Assembly (NCBI GenBank): GCA_964019695.1
Contig: OZ026517.1
Location: forward strand, 57,853,172 to 57,917,171
Source of the DNA: Loripinus fragilis
Lineage: Eukaryota; Mollusca; Bivalvia; Lucinida; Lucinidae
DNA length: 64,000 bases
Direction: 5' to 3'
Part shown: positions 1 to 13,600 of the stretch, piece after piece
Position numbering within the stretch: the first letter of the stretch is position 1
How the letters are laid out: each line of letters starts with the position of its first letter
Translations under genes and position numbers: made by a program
The notes under the pieces: generated by a model
The model's input: only the letters and a program-made list of their open reading frames with translations
What the model was told of the DNA's origin: nothing
The model's database searches: none

Positions 1-750
1 AAACATTGCAAATAATTATCCTTATTATTCTGGCATGACCGCTCTATCGGCGATCGTTTTGCATTTACATTTAGTTGTGCCTTCTTTTACCTCCCTTATT
101 TGAGCGTGTGATCAATGAATGTTCTGGCATGACTGCTAGAATGCACAAACTAGTCTGCACTTGCGCTGTATGCAAATCTTATGAATGGACTTCAACCCAC
201 AGGATATCACCACACTGTTAAAGCATGATCTGTCAACTTTTTTCTACACTGTTGAGGAAACTTTCAAAACCAGTGCGAATCCAAGCATGACCACTAACGC
301 TGAAAACCCTTGAGCTCGTAGTTAGTGGACAAAGTGTGAACAGTCAGCAGAGAATCAGATTTATATGGACTGCGTGTTTCAACTCTTGTCCGGTGAAATA
401 CTTTCGTAGAGATCATTTATTCCATACCGCTAATTAAAGTAGGGTTATTGGTAAGTACATGTCAAAGAACGCCGTTATTTGCTATATAGGAGGATATTGA
501 CCAAAATTGTTGAAAAAGATAAAATTACAATTCATGAACATAAGCATTTCAGAGCGTTGAAGGGTGTCTCGATGGCTTTAATTACACTCCTGAAACAAGT
601 CCGGTTACAAATCATGATGACTGTCATTTAAGCACGAAATTGTCAGCCAAACTTAGTGACGTTTCTGACGTTACATTGCTACGCAAATGACGTTACTTTC
701 AGTGCATATATAACAGAGGGTTCCTATCTTTAATTACCCATAATTTACTC
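1..750. other. Intronic DNA, no recognised feature
   Basis: Lies downstream of the last visible anoctamin exon on the minus strand. I see no exon, open frame with family similarity, SINE head or long inverted repeat here. Confidence 0.5.
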
Positions 751-872
751 AATTTAGGCACTAGCCAAATAAAAATTTGCTTTTTCTCGATGACAAAAGC
801 CATTAAAAACATATTGCATTTTTGCACATTTCTGTGACAGGGCCGATTTCACCCCTTCATGCACCTTGCCCT

Positions 873-1130
873 TTGATATGCAACATGACCATGTTCTGAT
901 AAAGTTGAATTTTGACCTTTTGACCCCATCCCCTAGGGTAGTGGGGGAGGGTCTGCCGGCAAAACATTTGCTACCATGTTGCTGCATTTCATGATTCCCG
1001 TTAATTTGATATGCAACATGACCATGTTCTGAAAAAGTTGAGTTTTGACCTGTGGACCCGGGGGGTTCCGCAGGCAAAATATTTGCTACTATGTTGCTGC
1101 ATTCATGATTCTCTTTAATTTGATTAGTAC
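873..1130. repeat. Tandem duplication, about 133 bp
   Basis: The stretch starting TTGATATGCAACATGACCAT at 873 recurs at about 1006, including the following 'tttgctac.atgttgctgca' segment. Two diverged copies. Noncoding. Confidence 0.8.
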
Positions 1131-1164
1131 TAGAAAATAGTACTACAGTACGCATTCTAAAGTT

Positions 1165-1515
1165 GCCTGCCAAAAAAAGCCTAGACAAACAGGGCAGACT
1201 GATCAGGGTCTTCCCTGTTTGCTATTCAGACAATCATTTTGTGAATTCTAGCTATGAAGACCAACATTTTATTTGAGAACAGAAAGAGAAAAGTGTTCAA
1301 TATTTAAGAACACTTACCGGTAAATGTTCTAAAATTTTAACACTTGGTGCCTGCCAAAAAAGGCCTTAACAAACAGAGCAAACCCAGATCAGACTGCTTC
1401 TAAAGAAGCAGTATGATCAGGGTCTTCCCTGATTGCTATTCAGACAGAATTTTGTGAATTCAAGCACTGTAAACCGACATTTTATTTGAGAACAGATAGA
1501 GAACATTTACCATAC
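1165..1515. repeat. Tandem pair of GATC-hairpin repeats, about 186 bp
   Basis: Copies begin GCCTGCCAAAAAA at about 1168 and 1350 and both end near ATTTTATTTGAGAACAGA. The second copy keeps the hairpin arms AGACTGCTTC/GAAGCAGT; the first has lost that stem. It ends about 20 bp from the donor of exon 1533-1685. Confidence 0.75.
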
Positions 1516-1532
1516 TCTGTGATGACACTTAC

Positions 1533-1685
1533 CGATGTCTTGTGCCCTCAGTGCGAGTGGTCTCTTCCACTGAGTGACGAACTTGTAGGCATCTAACCGG
1601 ATTTCAATGATGTTGTTCAATAATGCAAACAGAGGAGCAAGTGGGAAGGCAGCCACGAAGATGGTCACAAAACCATACTGTATTA
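1533..1685 (-). CDS. Anoctamin exon 16 of window (helices 7 and 8)
   Basis: 153 nt, phase 1 in, phase 1 out: [50 protein letters not shown]. This is the most conserved part of anoctamins; E and D of EIRLD match helix 8 Ca2+ ligands. Acceptor TTTCAG, donor GTAAGT. The next exon (helix 9) is not in the 1.5 kb left before the window edge. Confidence 0.98.
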
Positions 1686-4600
1686 CTGAAATGAAAAATG
1701 AAAAACTGTCACTCACTACTGACAGGATTCTTCTTATCTTGTTTTTGAAAGCAGAGGATGCGCAGACAATTCACATGAAATATCAAGCCTTATTTAGTTT
1801 ATGAAAGAGGCAACACACTTTGAACTTATAATGAAAATATTTAAGAAAGTACAGAGGACCTCAGCCCAATAGGTTTGTTGGGAGTGCATAGGTCAAGTTT
1901 AGAATTTTTTTTAGCATAAAATTATTTGTTTGTTTTGTTGCTTTACGTCCCAAGTCAACAGCTATGGTCATGGCCAGACGGTCAGTTCACTTAACCACAC
2001 TTTTTCCTGGGCAGGCTTGAACAAGCGGTTAACCAGTAATTTGTGCACATGCTTTCGCTTGTAACTGACAACAACCCTTCTTGAATGAATCAGCGGAAGG
2101 GAGGAGAATGAACATAGAAGTTATTTCATGATCAATCTCCCCGAAAGTATGGGACCGGGCCTGGATCAAACTCGCGACCCCTGGATCTGCAGTCAGACAC
2201 GCATCTGTAGCCAAACACGTTATCGACTGCGCTACACGGCCCCGTAGAATAAAATTATAATTATTTTCTTATAGTACCCATTAACATCTCATTGACGGTT
2301 CTTCTGAATACCCACAACATATGATTTGGTTGAGAAATAAGAAAGTTCACTTTCAATTATGTACTCTTAGCTGGAGGCCTGACGGGTGTGTTGGTGGCAT
2401 GCTGGATGAGCTGCTGTGGCCAACTCTTGAGGACCAGCAGTCCTCTCTACTTCTCTTTCACCTGATTCATTGTGAAAACATTTCTGTAGATAAGGACAAG
2501 TGCCTGGTCCCCGCAAATGGTTCAAAACTCTCCAGCAGGGGTGTGGAAATACCATGCCCGACTTGTCCGACCTGGTCCCATTTCACTCAGGACAAGTAAC
2601 AGTGGCGGATCCAGGACCACTTATGCTGGGGGTGCTTGATAGATGGATACCGACAGTCAATATATTACAGACACAAATAGCGCAAATCAGTTTCCATATA
2701 GAACTTTGTCCCATAGAAGCAAGATACTCTATAAGCCTATATATCACTCCCCTGAGTATTTGGCTTTCTGGTTTCTGAGATTTTTTTTCAATTTATTTTG
2801 TTTAAAACAGCAAATGTCCCCGGCGCGTGATCATGAACCCCATGTGCATGGTTGGGTTAACATATAGAAAACACTAAACACTAAACTTTCCTACATATTA
2901 AAAGTATAAGCTGTGGACAGAAGATTTTTTTAAAAAGCTTTTCCCATTATGATTATGGACGCTATTAAAGCCTAATGATCGTCAGTATTTGGTACATTTT
3001 GACCCAAGATGCATGGTTGGCAGAATTTATGGGACTACAAGCTGTGGGTCTGATGGTTTTAGGGATTATTTAGCTAATGACTTCGTTCATGGCTAGTTTA
3101 GACACCAGGAGCATGGATAGCAGGATTTATGTAGGTGACCACAAGACATACATCTATAAGCTGTGGGTCTCTCCGTTTCAGAGAAAAAGATTTTTTATTT
3201 TTTCCCATTATAAGCCTATACATATACCAGTCAGCCCCAAAACCACATGCAACCTTTCCCCTTCCATGCCTGATGATGCTTTATATGTAATTTGACTAAA
3301 ATAAGTCCGCTGATATACTTCTTTGAAAACATGAACGGAAGATGCCATGTCGAACATTGGACCATTGGTACACTAAAACTTCACATGAGTTTTCGTGGTC
3401 ATGTGAGCTAACAATATTGTTACTCAACTGGGTCCGCATTTAGATTATTTCCCAGTTGATTGGAGGGGAAGGTAATGAAATAATTCCTAACTGCTCCCAT
3501 CTAATAGATACAAAAGGGCCTGGAGTGGAGCTTTGCCAGTGACTGACAACTGTCCTTCTTTCAATAAGAAGGAATGGGAATGACTGTAGAAAATAGTTCA
3601 TGACCAATTTCAATATTAGAATTGAGCTGGACGGGAAGAGCGAACTCGTGACAGTCTGATCGCTAGTCAGACCCACATCCCACAGAGTTGACACACACAT
3701 GCACGCACGCACGATATGCAAGACTGGCATCGCTGATAGGATAGTGTCAAAATCGTATGTGCTAGTTCATTTTTAAAGCGTCTTATCGCACGCAATGTTG
3801 CCCAGAGAAGGCTGAAACTTTGATGACCCGAATCAGAGTGCGCATCCATGTTTGTCAGCAAAAAATAAAGACTCCAGCAAGACTGCGAACAGGTCATGGA
3901 AAGATCACCACGGCAATTGTGTGCGGCGATTTTTAAATAGAAAAATGTTGTTGGAGAAAACGCGTCAAGAAGTGCTTATGACTAATTATACCCTCCGATT
4001 TTAAAACTATATCCTTTGAACATTTCACTTTATGGGAAACCTGATTTTGCTGCAGTGTCACGCACGCACAATATGCACAGACTTGCATTGCAGATACGAT
4101 ATGTATCAAAATCTCGTGTGCTAGGTCATTTTATTTATCCCCTTTATCCCCTTTTATCCCATGCAATGTTGCCCAGCGAAGGCTCTCGCATGGATGACCC
4201 AAATCAGAACACGCATCCGCGTATGTCAGCGCATCATGAAGACCCCAGCAACACTGCTAATAGGTCTTGGAAAGAGCAGTAAGGCAAATGTCTGCGGCAA
4301 TTTTTAAAAAGAAAAATGTGGTTGGGGAAAACACTATTTCTACCATCCGATTTTAAAACTAAATCCTTTGAAAAATTCATATTATGGGAGATAGCTGCGA
4401 GAAAACTTGATTTTGCTGCTAGCGAACAACAAAGGCACAGATCAGACTGTGATGATGTCAAAACCAGTGTATTACTAGACTTTTCGCTTACTGTAAAGGC
4501 GGCAACTTTAATATTCATATCTGGGCGTGGTTCGGCTATTTCATCTGCTAAGCAAGGGGAATCAGGATCTATCTATAATTTGGTGAAGAATTAATAAGTT

Positions 4601-7600
4601 GTTCATAATCACAAAACGTATGTTTATGCCGTCCACTAAAATATTTGAAGCATCATAGACAAACAGTGTGGACCCAGTCTGATCTGGATCCACAATGTTT
4701 GCCTCTACCTTTGTATGCCTATGTAAAATAAACACTTACAGGTGCAGTTATTTTGCTGGCGGTTTAAGAACTAAATAATGTGTTTTGCATCTATACTGAG
4801 ATAATGGCAAAAATGATACAGTTATTTTTGAATAAAACCACGCATCATTTTCAGGTTTTCCCTATGTCTAAGGTTGACCAATCCTAATTACGCATTCATG
4901 AGGCGCGGCCTTTACAGTAAGTGAAAAGTCAAATAATATTTGTCTGTTGAAATTGTAACAGATAACCCTACCTCAGGCAAAATTTCTATACCACAGCTAG
5001 TCTCTGTAGCTGAGCAAAATGGATTGTCCCTTACCTGGTCGCAACCTTCATGCTTGTGTATCAACTCTGCATGCTAACTGATGTTATCTGCAGACTTTTA
5101 ATTATATTAACTTCTATTAAAAATATCTTTCATGGAGCGGGTCCGAGTTCATGTATCTATCTATCTATCTTTTCATTCTGCAGCACCCTCTCACGAGTAT
5201 TATGTGCAGTCGCGCTGTCAGTGCAAGGATAAAAGCTAGATTCTAGCAGATGTGAAAGTAAAATAGTGAGAAGGAAATAAAAGATGATAGTGTTAGTGCA
5301 GATGTGAAATTTAAAAGCAGGTTAAAAACAGTGTTTAGATTTATGGAGACTGATGATTGATCTGGCAGACTCCTTCTTTGAAGGAGTCTAGATCAGCCCT
5401 AAGAACAATCTCTGATGGAAGCCTATTCCAGAGTACAATAGTTGCTGGGTAGAAGGACTGCTGGTAGTATGTTACATTTAAACTGGTCAGGGATATTTTG
5501 GTTAAAGTATTGCTGGAGTTTATCAATACAGATCTGGCCAAGTTTAAGTGGAGATAGTTGAGAGAAGACGGATTGAAACTGTCTGTTTAATATATTTGCC
5601 TTTTCTTTATTTAAGGAGGAGGTCTCGCTTGTGCTAGGATCTTTAAGAGGTGAGATCCCCTGTGCATCCTGTCTAGCATTTTTAATGAGTGAAAAGAGCT
5701 TTTTTGATACAAACCCGGAGTTATTTCCAGCAGTGTCATTTCCTTCTTCACTCAGACCAAGTATGCTTTGGAGGTAATTATTGTAGGCCAGCCTAATTTT
5801 ACTTTGGACCAGGTGCTTTACCTGTTTGAGGTGATGTCTGTCCTTTGGTTTTCCTCTTTTCTGCTTTTGGTACAGACTGTCTCGTTTTCTGATCAGTCTT
5901 TTTATTTCTTGGGTGATCCAAGGTAAACTTTTCTTAGGGCCAATTTTCTTAATTGGTACAAATTGGGAGATGCCATTATGGAGGGCAGTTTTAAAAGCAG
6001 TCCAGATTTCTTCAACACTCTGCTGTTGAAGATTATTTAAAATTTCAGTTCTCTTTTCAGCCATGTAGGATCGAAAGTCTGTCCAGTTCATTTTTGTATA
6101 CGTCATAATTTCAAGCAGTTTGAAACCTTATAAAATTTCGGGTCTGATCTGAGTCCAGATTGTTCAGTGGTGTTACCACCAGTGGTGATTCATGATCAAA
6201 GAGACCAACAATTTCAACACAGACCACGGGTATTCTATCAGGTCGCGCACGTCGTGTCAGTGGCCATGACGCGTGAAAATATACATTACATATGAAAAAT
6301 TGTCAAACTCCAAATACATAACCGCCCTTTCAACGGTTTGCAGGAATATCGTTTTCAATAATGAACGCATAATTTGAGGAAAGCATTTCGCCAGTAATCA
6401 AGACTTGTTTACAAATGTATACAAAATGTATCAGTTGTTTAGAAATTCTCTTTTCGCACTGACTTGAAGATAAGGCTATCCAAATTTAGAGGTAACTCAG
6501 GTTGCCTAGTTACGCAGTCGGTCAGCTGATTTGCTCCACTGATTGGTAAAACTTAATTTTATGATTAGGTGTGACAATTAACAGCCATTTAAATCTCTAG
6601 GGTGCTGACTTTAAAACCGGCCTTACAGAACATGCTAAAAGGTGCCTACCGTACATTGAGAAGAAAAAAGGTAGGTTAAGATATTTTTACCATGGACTCA
6701 GCTGGGGGTGCTGAAGCACCCAAAGCACCCCCCCTAAATCCGCCACTGAGTAAAAGATTTCTATTTACTTGTCACAGGACAAGTATAAACAAAGTTAATG
6801 TAATCCTGTTTTTCATTTTAAATTAAATTTTACAAACTCACAATTCCATGTTGTATGGAAAACTGTGGATCCTGATCAGCTGGCTTCTTTAGAAGCCAGC
6901 TGATCTGGATCTACACTGTTTTCAATTGAGTTAATATCAGGTTTTAAACTGTTTTTAAAGAGTTTATGCATGGTATCAGTGTGAGCTAAGCTGTTAGCTC
7001 ATTATAATCAGTTATTTGGGACAAGTAAATTGTCATTTGACAAGTACATTCTGGCCATTTACTTGTCCCTGGGCAAGTATAGAATTTTGCTATTTCCACA
7101 CCCCTGCCCTCCAGGACTTCACATGGCTCCAAATGTCATCTTCTCCAGCGAATGTTTCGTTGGTATTTACCTTTCAACAAACCCCTCGCCTAATGACCTC
7201 AAAATCTATTATTAGCGTAGATTAATCGACCAATCAAAACGTCAGGCAGGATTTTTCCAAAAATCCCTTCCTGCCAATCAGATTTATCGTAGCAACTTAT
7301 CGGCATCTAATATACACCCAATGTTAGTCTCCATAAGTCCAGATAAGCAAAGCTTTTGAGTGTTTTTTTTTTCTCTATCCATCAGTTCAAAAATATGTTT
7401 TAAGTGCTCAAAAGAACCATCTTAATGTGACGGTCCTTTTAAATTATGTTTTAATTGTGAAATAAGAAAATTGAATGTAAATCAATTACGCACTCGTATC
7501 TGGAGACCTGGTCTCGTGAATCAATATGTGTCTTATGACGTACTCAATCGGAATTTTCTCCACATGTGAGGCCAAGGGTTAAGATTGCGCAACCCTTGGT

Positions 7601-10600
7601 AGGACAAGATGCCAAATGTTGGAGGTGCCAAATATGCATTTATATTCATTTTACCTTGAAACTATTCCCCTTTAAAGTGGCCTGTTTCCATCTCAGCTTG
7701 CAGCCTAGACCACAAAAAAGTTTATGTCATTGATTTAAATAATTCAGACAGTAGTCTTGGGCTATTTGTTTTCCTTTAATGCTTAATCAAAATTTAGCAC
7801 ACCCTAGCACATGGGTGAAAGTTTAAAACTTCCAAAATCTGAACTTTCAAGAAATTCAAATCTTAAGACTAGTATACCTTCAAATTTAACCATTTCAAGT
7901 TTAAATGATCAACTTTCTTTCAATAAACTGAAATAGAATCAATGGAAGCTGTTTTAATCTGTTTAATTCAGCATCAAAATCCTGAATTCAGGAATAATCC
8001 TGAAAGATTTCGAACATGTTAGCATAATGATCAGCTACTGATCCTCCCAGGTATAGAAGATAGATAGAAGATAAATAGAGAATACTAGGTGAGTGTCTTT
8101 TGATATCAAGTTTACCAGGCAAGGCTTTGAGAACGCTTGTTGACATTGCGAGGCTTGCCGAGCGATTCAACATGCGTTCTCAAAGCCGAGCCTGGTAAAC
8201 TTGATATCAAAAGACGCGAACCTGGTATTCTATTTATCAGTTTACCCATTGTTGAACGCTCCTCAAACTAGCGATTATGACGTAATTTTTGATGTTTGGG
8301 CTGATTCAGCGTCATTAGCGACGTCATTCAAAAAGTGCAACGTCATCATGACTTGATAAAGGTAACATGCCGTGAGATAGGAAACGTTTATTAGGTTATG
8401 TTGAAACAATTCAGTTTATATTAGGGGTGACTGATAAAACCAAATATCAATACAGTTTCTCTTACAGTTTCAAGACATAAAGCTGAGATACAAAACAAAA
8501 GGGCCCAACCCAAAAGTGGCTCACTTGAGTAAATTTGCCCCCTTTAATGACTACAACATAATTTTACATATCGAAACTCAAAGCCTAGGGCACAATAGTT
8601 TATGAGAAGCATATGTTTAGATAAACAAAATTTTTGAGCTTAAAATTGTAAATATTTTCTTACCCGTCAGTTTTAACATATGTTTTGGGTGCTCAAAAGA
8701 ACTGTCTCATTGAGATGGTTCTTTTGAATACCAACATATTATGTTTTGGTTGAGAAATAAGAAAATTAATTTTTTGGTATGCACTCTTAACTAAAGGCCT
8801 AGAAGATTTTTTTTGTTTTCCCTTTGTGAACATATGTAAATGACAGGGGCTATTGGACCCAGGAGTATTATTTGCAATGTAAAATCTCACCCATTTCAAA
8901 GTGTGACAAGGAGCGCAGTGGCTCAGTGGTAGAGTGCTTGACTAGAGACCGAAGGGCCGCGGGTTCGAGCCTCAAGGGCGTCACTGCGTTGTGTTCCTTG
9001 AGCAAGACACATTTATCCTAGCTTAGTACTGGTTCAACCCAGGAAGACCCGTCCCTATATAACTGAAAGATTGTTGATGGGACGTAAAGAATCAAATCAA
9101 ACAAACAAATCAAAGTGTGACTACCTACACATACATTTATGGCGACTACTTAAATGTACATGTCTTTATGTTTGTTTCTTTTGCAAGTTAAAATCTTACC
9201 CATTTCCAAGTACTCATCAAACAAGCCCAGTACTGGTATGTCGGCTAGATTGTAGTCTTGCTCCCAGCGTGTATATAATTTATCTTGTTTATCTGTGTCA
9301 ACGGACCGAGATTTAAACCAAACCACCAACTTTCTGTTAAAAGAAAAAAACTTTCTCTAGATTCTCTGTAGTCAATTTAATAAGCGCATTATGTGCAAAA
9401 CCTTTTTCCAAAATTGATTGCCCTCTTTTGGAAATAGTGTAGATCAAGATCATCTGGCTTCATCAAGCTGATCAGGATCCACACTATTTTTCATTTTGAG
9501 TTCCCAGTTTCAGTTGAGAATTAAGAAAATAAATTTTTAATTACACACTCTTATCTAGGGGGGTGAACAAATGTAAATGCATTTTATGAGCAAATCAGAA
9601 AATTGTATTGTATCTAGACTTTACATTTTAGAATTTGTTTCTTTGTTTGCTTGATTTGATTCTTTACGTCCCATCAACAATCTTTCAGTTAAACACTGAT
9701 GGGTCTTCCTGGGTTGAACCAGTACCAAGCTAGGATAAATGTGTCTTGCTCAAGGACCACAATGCAGTGACGCCGGTGAGGCTCGAACTGCGGCCACTCG
9801 GTCTCGAGTCAAGCACTCTACCACTGAGCCACTGCTCCCCTTTTACATTTTAGACAAGGTACAGCATAATAGTATACCATCACATACATGTAGCTGGGTA
9901 CAAAAATACAGACTTAGACCTTGTAATGAGTCAATGTCATACAATCAGTGCATAAATTTTTAACTTAAAAATGGAGTCAAGGTCACATAATCAGTGCAAG
10001 ATATTTTCATCATGTATTTCATGCAAAAAAGTACAAGGTAATTATAAATGTTTAGATAGATGTGTGACATTAAAGGCAGGATTCCTGGACCCTCTCCCCT
10101 CCTACCATCCCAAAGGGGGTGGCTATCTGCATGAGGCAGTAAGTGGGAGGAGCATTGTTTGTTTTTGTTTGTTTTGATTCTTTATGTCCCAGTCAACATT
10201 TTTCAGTCATGTCAGGATGGGTCTTCCTGGGTTGAACCAGTACTTAACAGAGGATAAAATGTCTAACTCAAGGACACAACATAGTGCCTCCGGTTAGTCT
10301 CAAACCCACAACCTCTCGATTCCAAACCAAGCACTCTACCACTGAGCCACTGCGCTCCTCAAAAGTGTGAGGAGCTTAGCTTAGCTACTGCCAGATAAGG
10401 TTAGATCAGAGCACTGACCTAGCTTAGCTGATAATCAGCATGGTCATTGAGCTGATCAGAGCTGTTACTTGTTCCCAAGGTAATATCTGTTAGCCTATAA
10501 AATTAGAGATAATAGCCACAAGGGCTACTTTAGATGCTGACTCTTTGACTGTTATTGGATTTATGAGGAAAGGTAGCAAATTTTGGCTTTTTAAAGTCCA

Positions 10601-13600
10601 TTCCTACCTTTACAATGTGTGAAAACAATAGCAATTACCTCAGCAAAGTCTTAACCCTTTACCTTGTAGACACGCCTTTTAACGCTTTTGCAAACAGAGC
10701 AGACCCAGATCAGGCAGCTCTTGCAAGAGCTGCCTGATCAGGGACTACTCTGTTTGCTTATGAAAATATGATATATCTGATCCTACATTAGTTGACCTGA
10801 CAAGTAATTTCTTTGTTCTATGTACCAATGTGAAAGCTTATTGATATAATTATTCATAGTGGCTGAAGCCTAGAATGAATATTCATGAAGGAAAGGGTTT
10901 AGTAAACCAATTATGACCAAACATGGATATTTTTATATCAAATGGGCCTCGACGTGAGAAAACCTGTCTTCAGGGTTTGCAAACAACAAAGGCGCAGACC
11001 AGCCTGCGCGCAGTCTGATCAGCACCATTGTTATTCGCTTATTGGAAAGAATTATATAGAAACTTGCTACAACCTAAATTTCAATTTTCTAGCTAGCCTC
11101 TGTAGCTGAGAAGGCTGGTTTGAATCTTACTCTGTCAGGAACCCCGAAGGTCGGTTTTCTCGCATTGAGGTGAAAATATAATTTTTATCAGTGAAGACCT
11201 AACAAAATAAAATCATTTGGATCATGCTTTTGCAATTTAGGGAAAAATGCCTATCTAACGCATACATGTTCTTGTAAGGGTATACCAACAGTCAGAATGC
11301 ATACATGTTATACCTACGGTCAGGCGTGTATCAAAGCTGTAAAAAGACGCAATACTTACGGTAGAATGATCTCCTTACAGTTAGCAAAGATCTGTTTACC
11401 AATCATGATGATACCCAGTTGCAGGCAGAGTTCTATCAAGCACCCAGCTGGATTACACTGAAAACATGGAAATTTACGTGAAAAACCCCACCTTGGACAT
11501 GTTACTCCAATAACATAAAGATTTGTTTGATTTTATTCTTTACGTCCCATCTTCAGTTATAAAGGGACGGGTCTTCCTGGGTTGAACCAGAACTAAGCTA
11601 GGATTAATGTTCTTGCTCAAGGACACAATGCAGTGACACCAGGGAGGCTTGCACCCGGGGCCCTTCGGTCTCAAGTCAACCACTCTACCACTGAGCCACT
11701 GTGCTCCCTGCACCCTGGATGCAACTGCAATAACATAAAGATGGAAATTTACATTAATACAACAATTTGGAATTAGCTGCAACACCATTAAGATAGAAAT
11801 CTACATGAAACAAGAACATTAGACCATGCCAGGACAACTGCCTGGAGTCTCTCTTAGCGATGGCAGCCATTTTGCTCTCATAGTGCAGCAGAATGGTGTA
11901 AAATTATTTGTTAATTTATAATTTATGATAAATTTTTGTTATGATGGGAAAGACATTGCAGATCTTGTTTCGTTTAGCAAAATGAATATCTTTAGCTAAT
12001 CCTGCATATCTTAATCTTTATTAGTAATCTTTGACATGAAGAGATGTAAGTGTGTATCTTAATACTACTTAAAGGGTATTTAGATGCATATCTTCTAGAA
12101 AGCAAACATGTCAGATTTATCTGTTGTACTATCAAGATAATTCAGATTAAATCAGTCAGTGTAGTTTTGTGTGTTAGAACAGACAGTATCACAGTGCAAA
12201 AAGCTATTACAATTTTATTTCAGTTAATATTTTGGAGTAACAATCATATTTCATTAACTTGGCTATATTGTGTGACTTTCATATTCATGGTGGATTTAGT
12301 GTTGTTTCAATGGATATTTGCTGTGGTGTCCAGTACATGGATATAGGAGTAATGTGAAAGAAGCAACACTAACTATCTTGTGCTTATAACAAGGAGACTA
12401 ACTCATCATTCTTTATTGAACTATGAGCTGTCACACAGAGAAATGGAGAGAAATTTTCAGAGTTGAACACAGGCACTGAACGCTTGCAGTAGAGTCTTGA
12501 CTTTTCTAAATTATCATGATATTCAAAAAATACCTTCGTAGAATTTGTTTTGGATCTATCAAATTTCAAGTTATCATACTTATTTAAACTGGTCTCTTCA
12601 GTCTGATCATTTGCTATTTTCATTGCCTTGATATATCACGTTGCATGATCACTTATCTATTAGGTCAGGCAATTTGCCTTTAAGTTCGTATTTATCTTCC
12701 CATTAAGCCTTCAAGCTATTGGTTTGACTAACATGTTATAGTCTTGGATGCTCTTTGCTGACTCCAATGGCAGGACATCTGCTCACCTGTGGAGCATTGG
12801 CAGACTTATGCACAAAATAAAGGTAACATGCCAGCAAGCACCAAGATATCAGTTTTGCAACTTCTACTTTTCTCTGCCAAACTGGGCTAAAAGTTTCAGA
12901 TTGCTGTACACAAATTGGGTGCATTTGATTAGTGAGTTCTGTTAAAATTTTGCTTAGCAGTCTGTGCTATAACTGGAACTTCTGTCAAATATATTGTGCA
13001 ATAAACTTAGATAAGTGTCTAAGGATTAATGTTCTTAGCAAGCATTTTGTACCATAATATGTATCATTTTGCTCACATACAGGCCTGTACTTATCATTTA
13101 TTTCCCATTTGAACTTTGTGTACTAATATGTCATGCTTTCTGCTCTTTTTATAACATCTAATATCAATCAGTGAATTATCTTTGATTAAGCTTCTAGAAT
13201 GATTGCATGATGTCAAGACTCTCTGCACGCGTTCCAGGGCACGTTTCGAAGCTTTATTTTCAGGTACATATGAATGGTCTTCCCAATCAGCAAGAAAAGT
13301 ACCAGGACTCCCTAGTGTCTTCAATGCCAATACAAACTTATTCTTGAATGAAATGCACCATCTTAGACTGGTTGAAATACATTCATTATTTTCTTCTATG
13401 TGAAGTTGGAAAGGAAACTGCCATCCTGTTTTGATTACAGGTGCACTATTGATATTGGATTGCCTTAGTGAGCCATAAAAGTACTTGATAACTCAAAAAC
13501 TGTCTTGGACCCAGAAATCCAAGATACTGTACATGGAATAAACTGAGTGTTTTCATTGAACAGTTTATTCTATAACCATTCTATAAAAGTCATTTGAGGT

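Larger units (their letters stand above)
2600..6748. mobile_element. Inner hAT-like TIR element, 4.15 kb, nested
   Basis: Starts CAGTGGCGGATCCAGG and ends CCTAAATCCGCCACTG. These are typical hAT termini, extended inward by GGGGGTGCT on the left and AGCACCCC on the right. Flanks share AGTAA directly outside both ends, so the duplication is either 5 bp or a decayed 8 bp. It contains a LINE fragment, a MITE, a tandem duplication and a diverged SINE, and shows no recognisable transposase. Confidence 0.65.
2536..7106. mobile_element. hAT-like TIR element, split by nested insertions
   Basis: Terminal inverted repeats CAGGGGTGTGGAAATA (2536) and TATTTCCACACCCCTG (ending 7106) match over 16 bp. Flanks CTCTCCAG and CCCTCCAG form an 8-bp duplication with one mismatch, as expected for hAT transposition. 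Only about 420 bp at the ends belongs to this element; the rest is a second TIR element at 2600-6748. No transposase reading frame is seen. It fills most of the intron between exons 15 and 16. Confidence 0.75.

Noticed and set aside
754..1188. 144-codon open frame on the minus strand
   Set aside because: It spans the 133-bp tandem duplication and part of a hairpin repeat; no domain or splice context.
8908..9110. tRNA gene
   Set aside because: A- and B-box sequences are present, but the body, CAAA tail and flanking duplication show it is a SINE; the acceptor stem is not intact.
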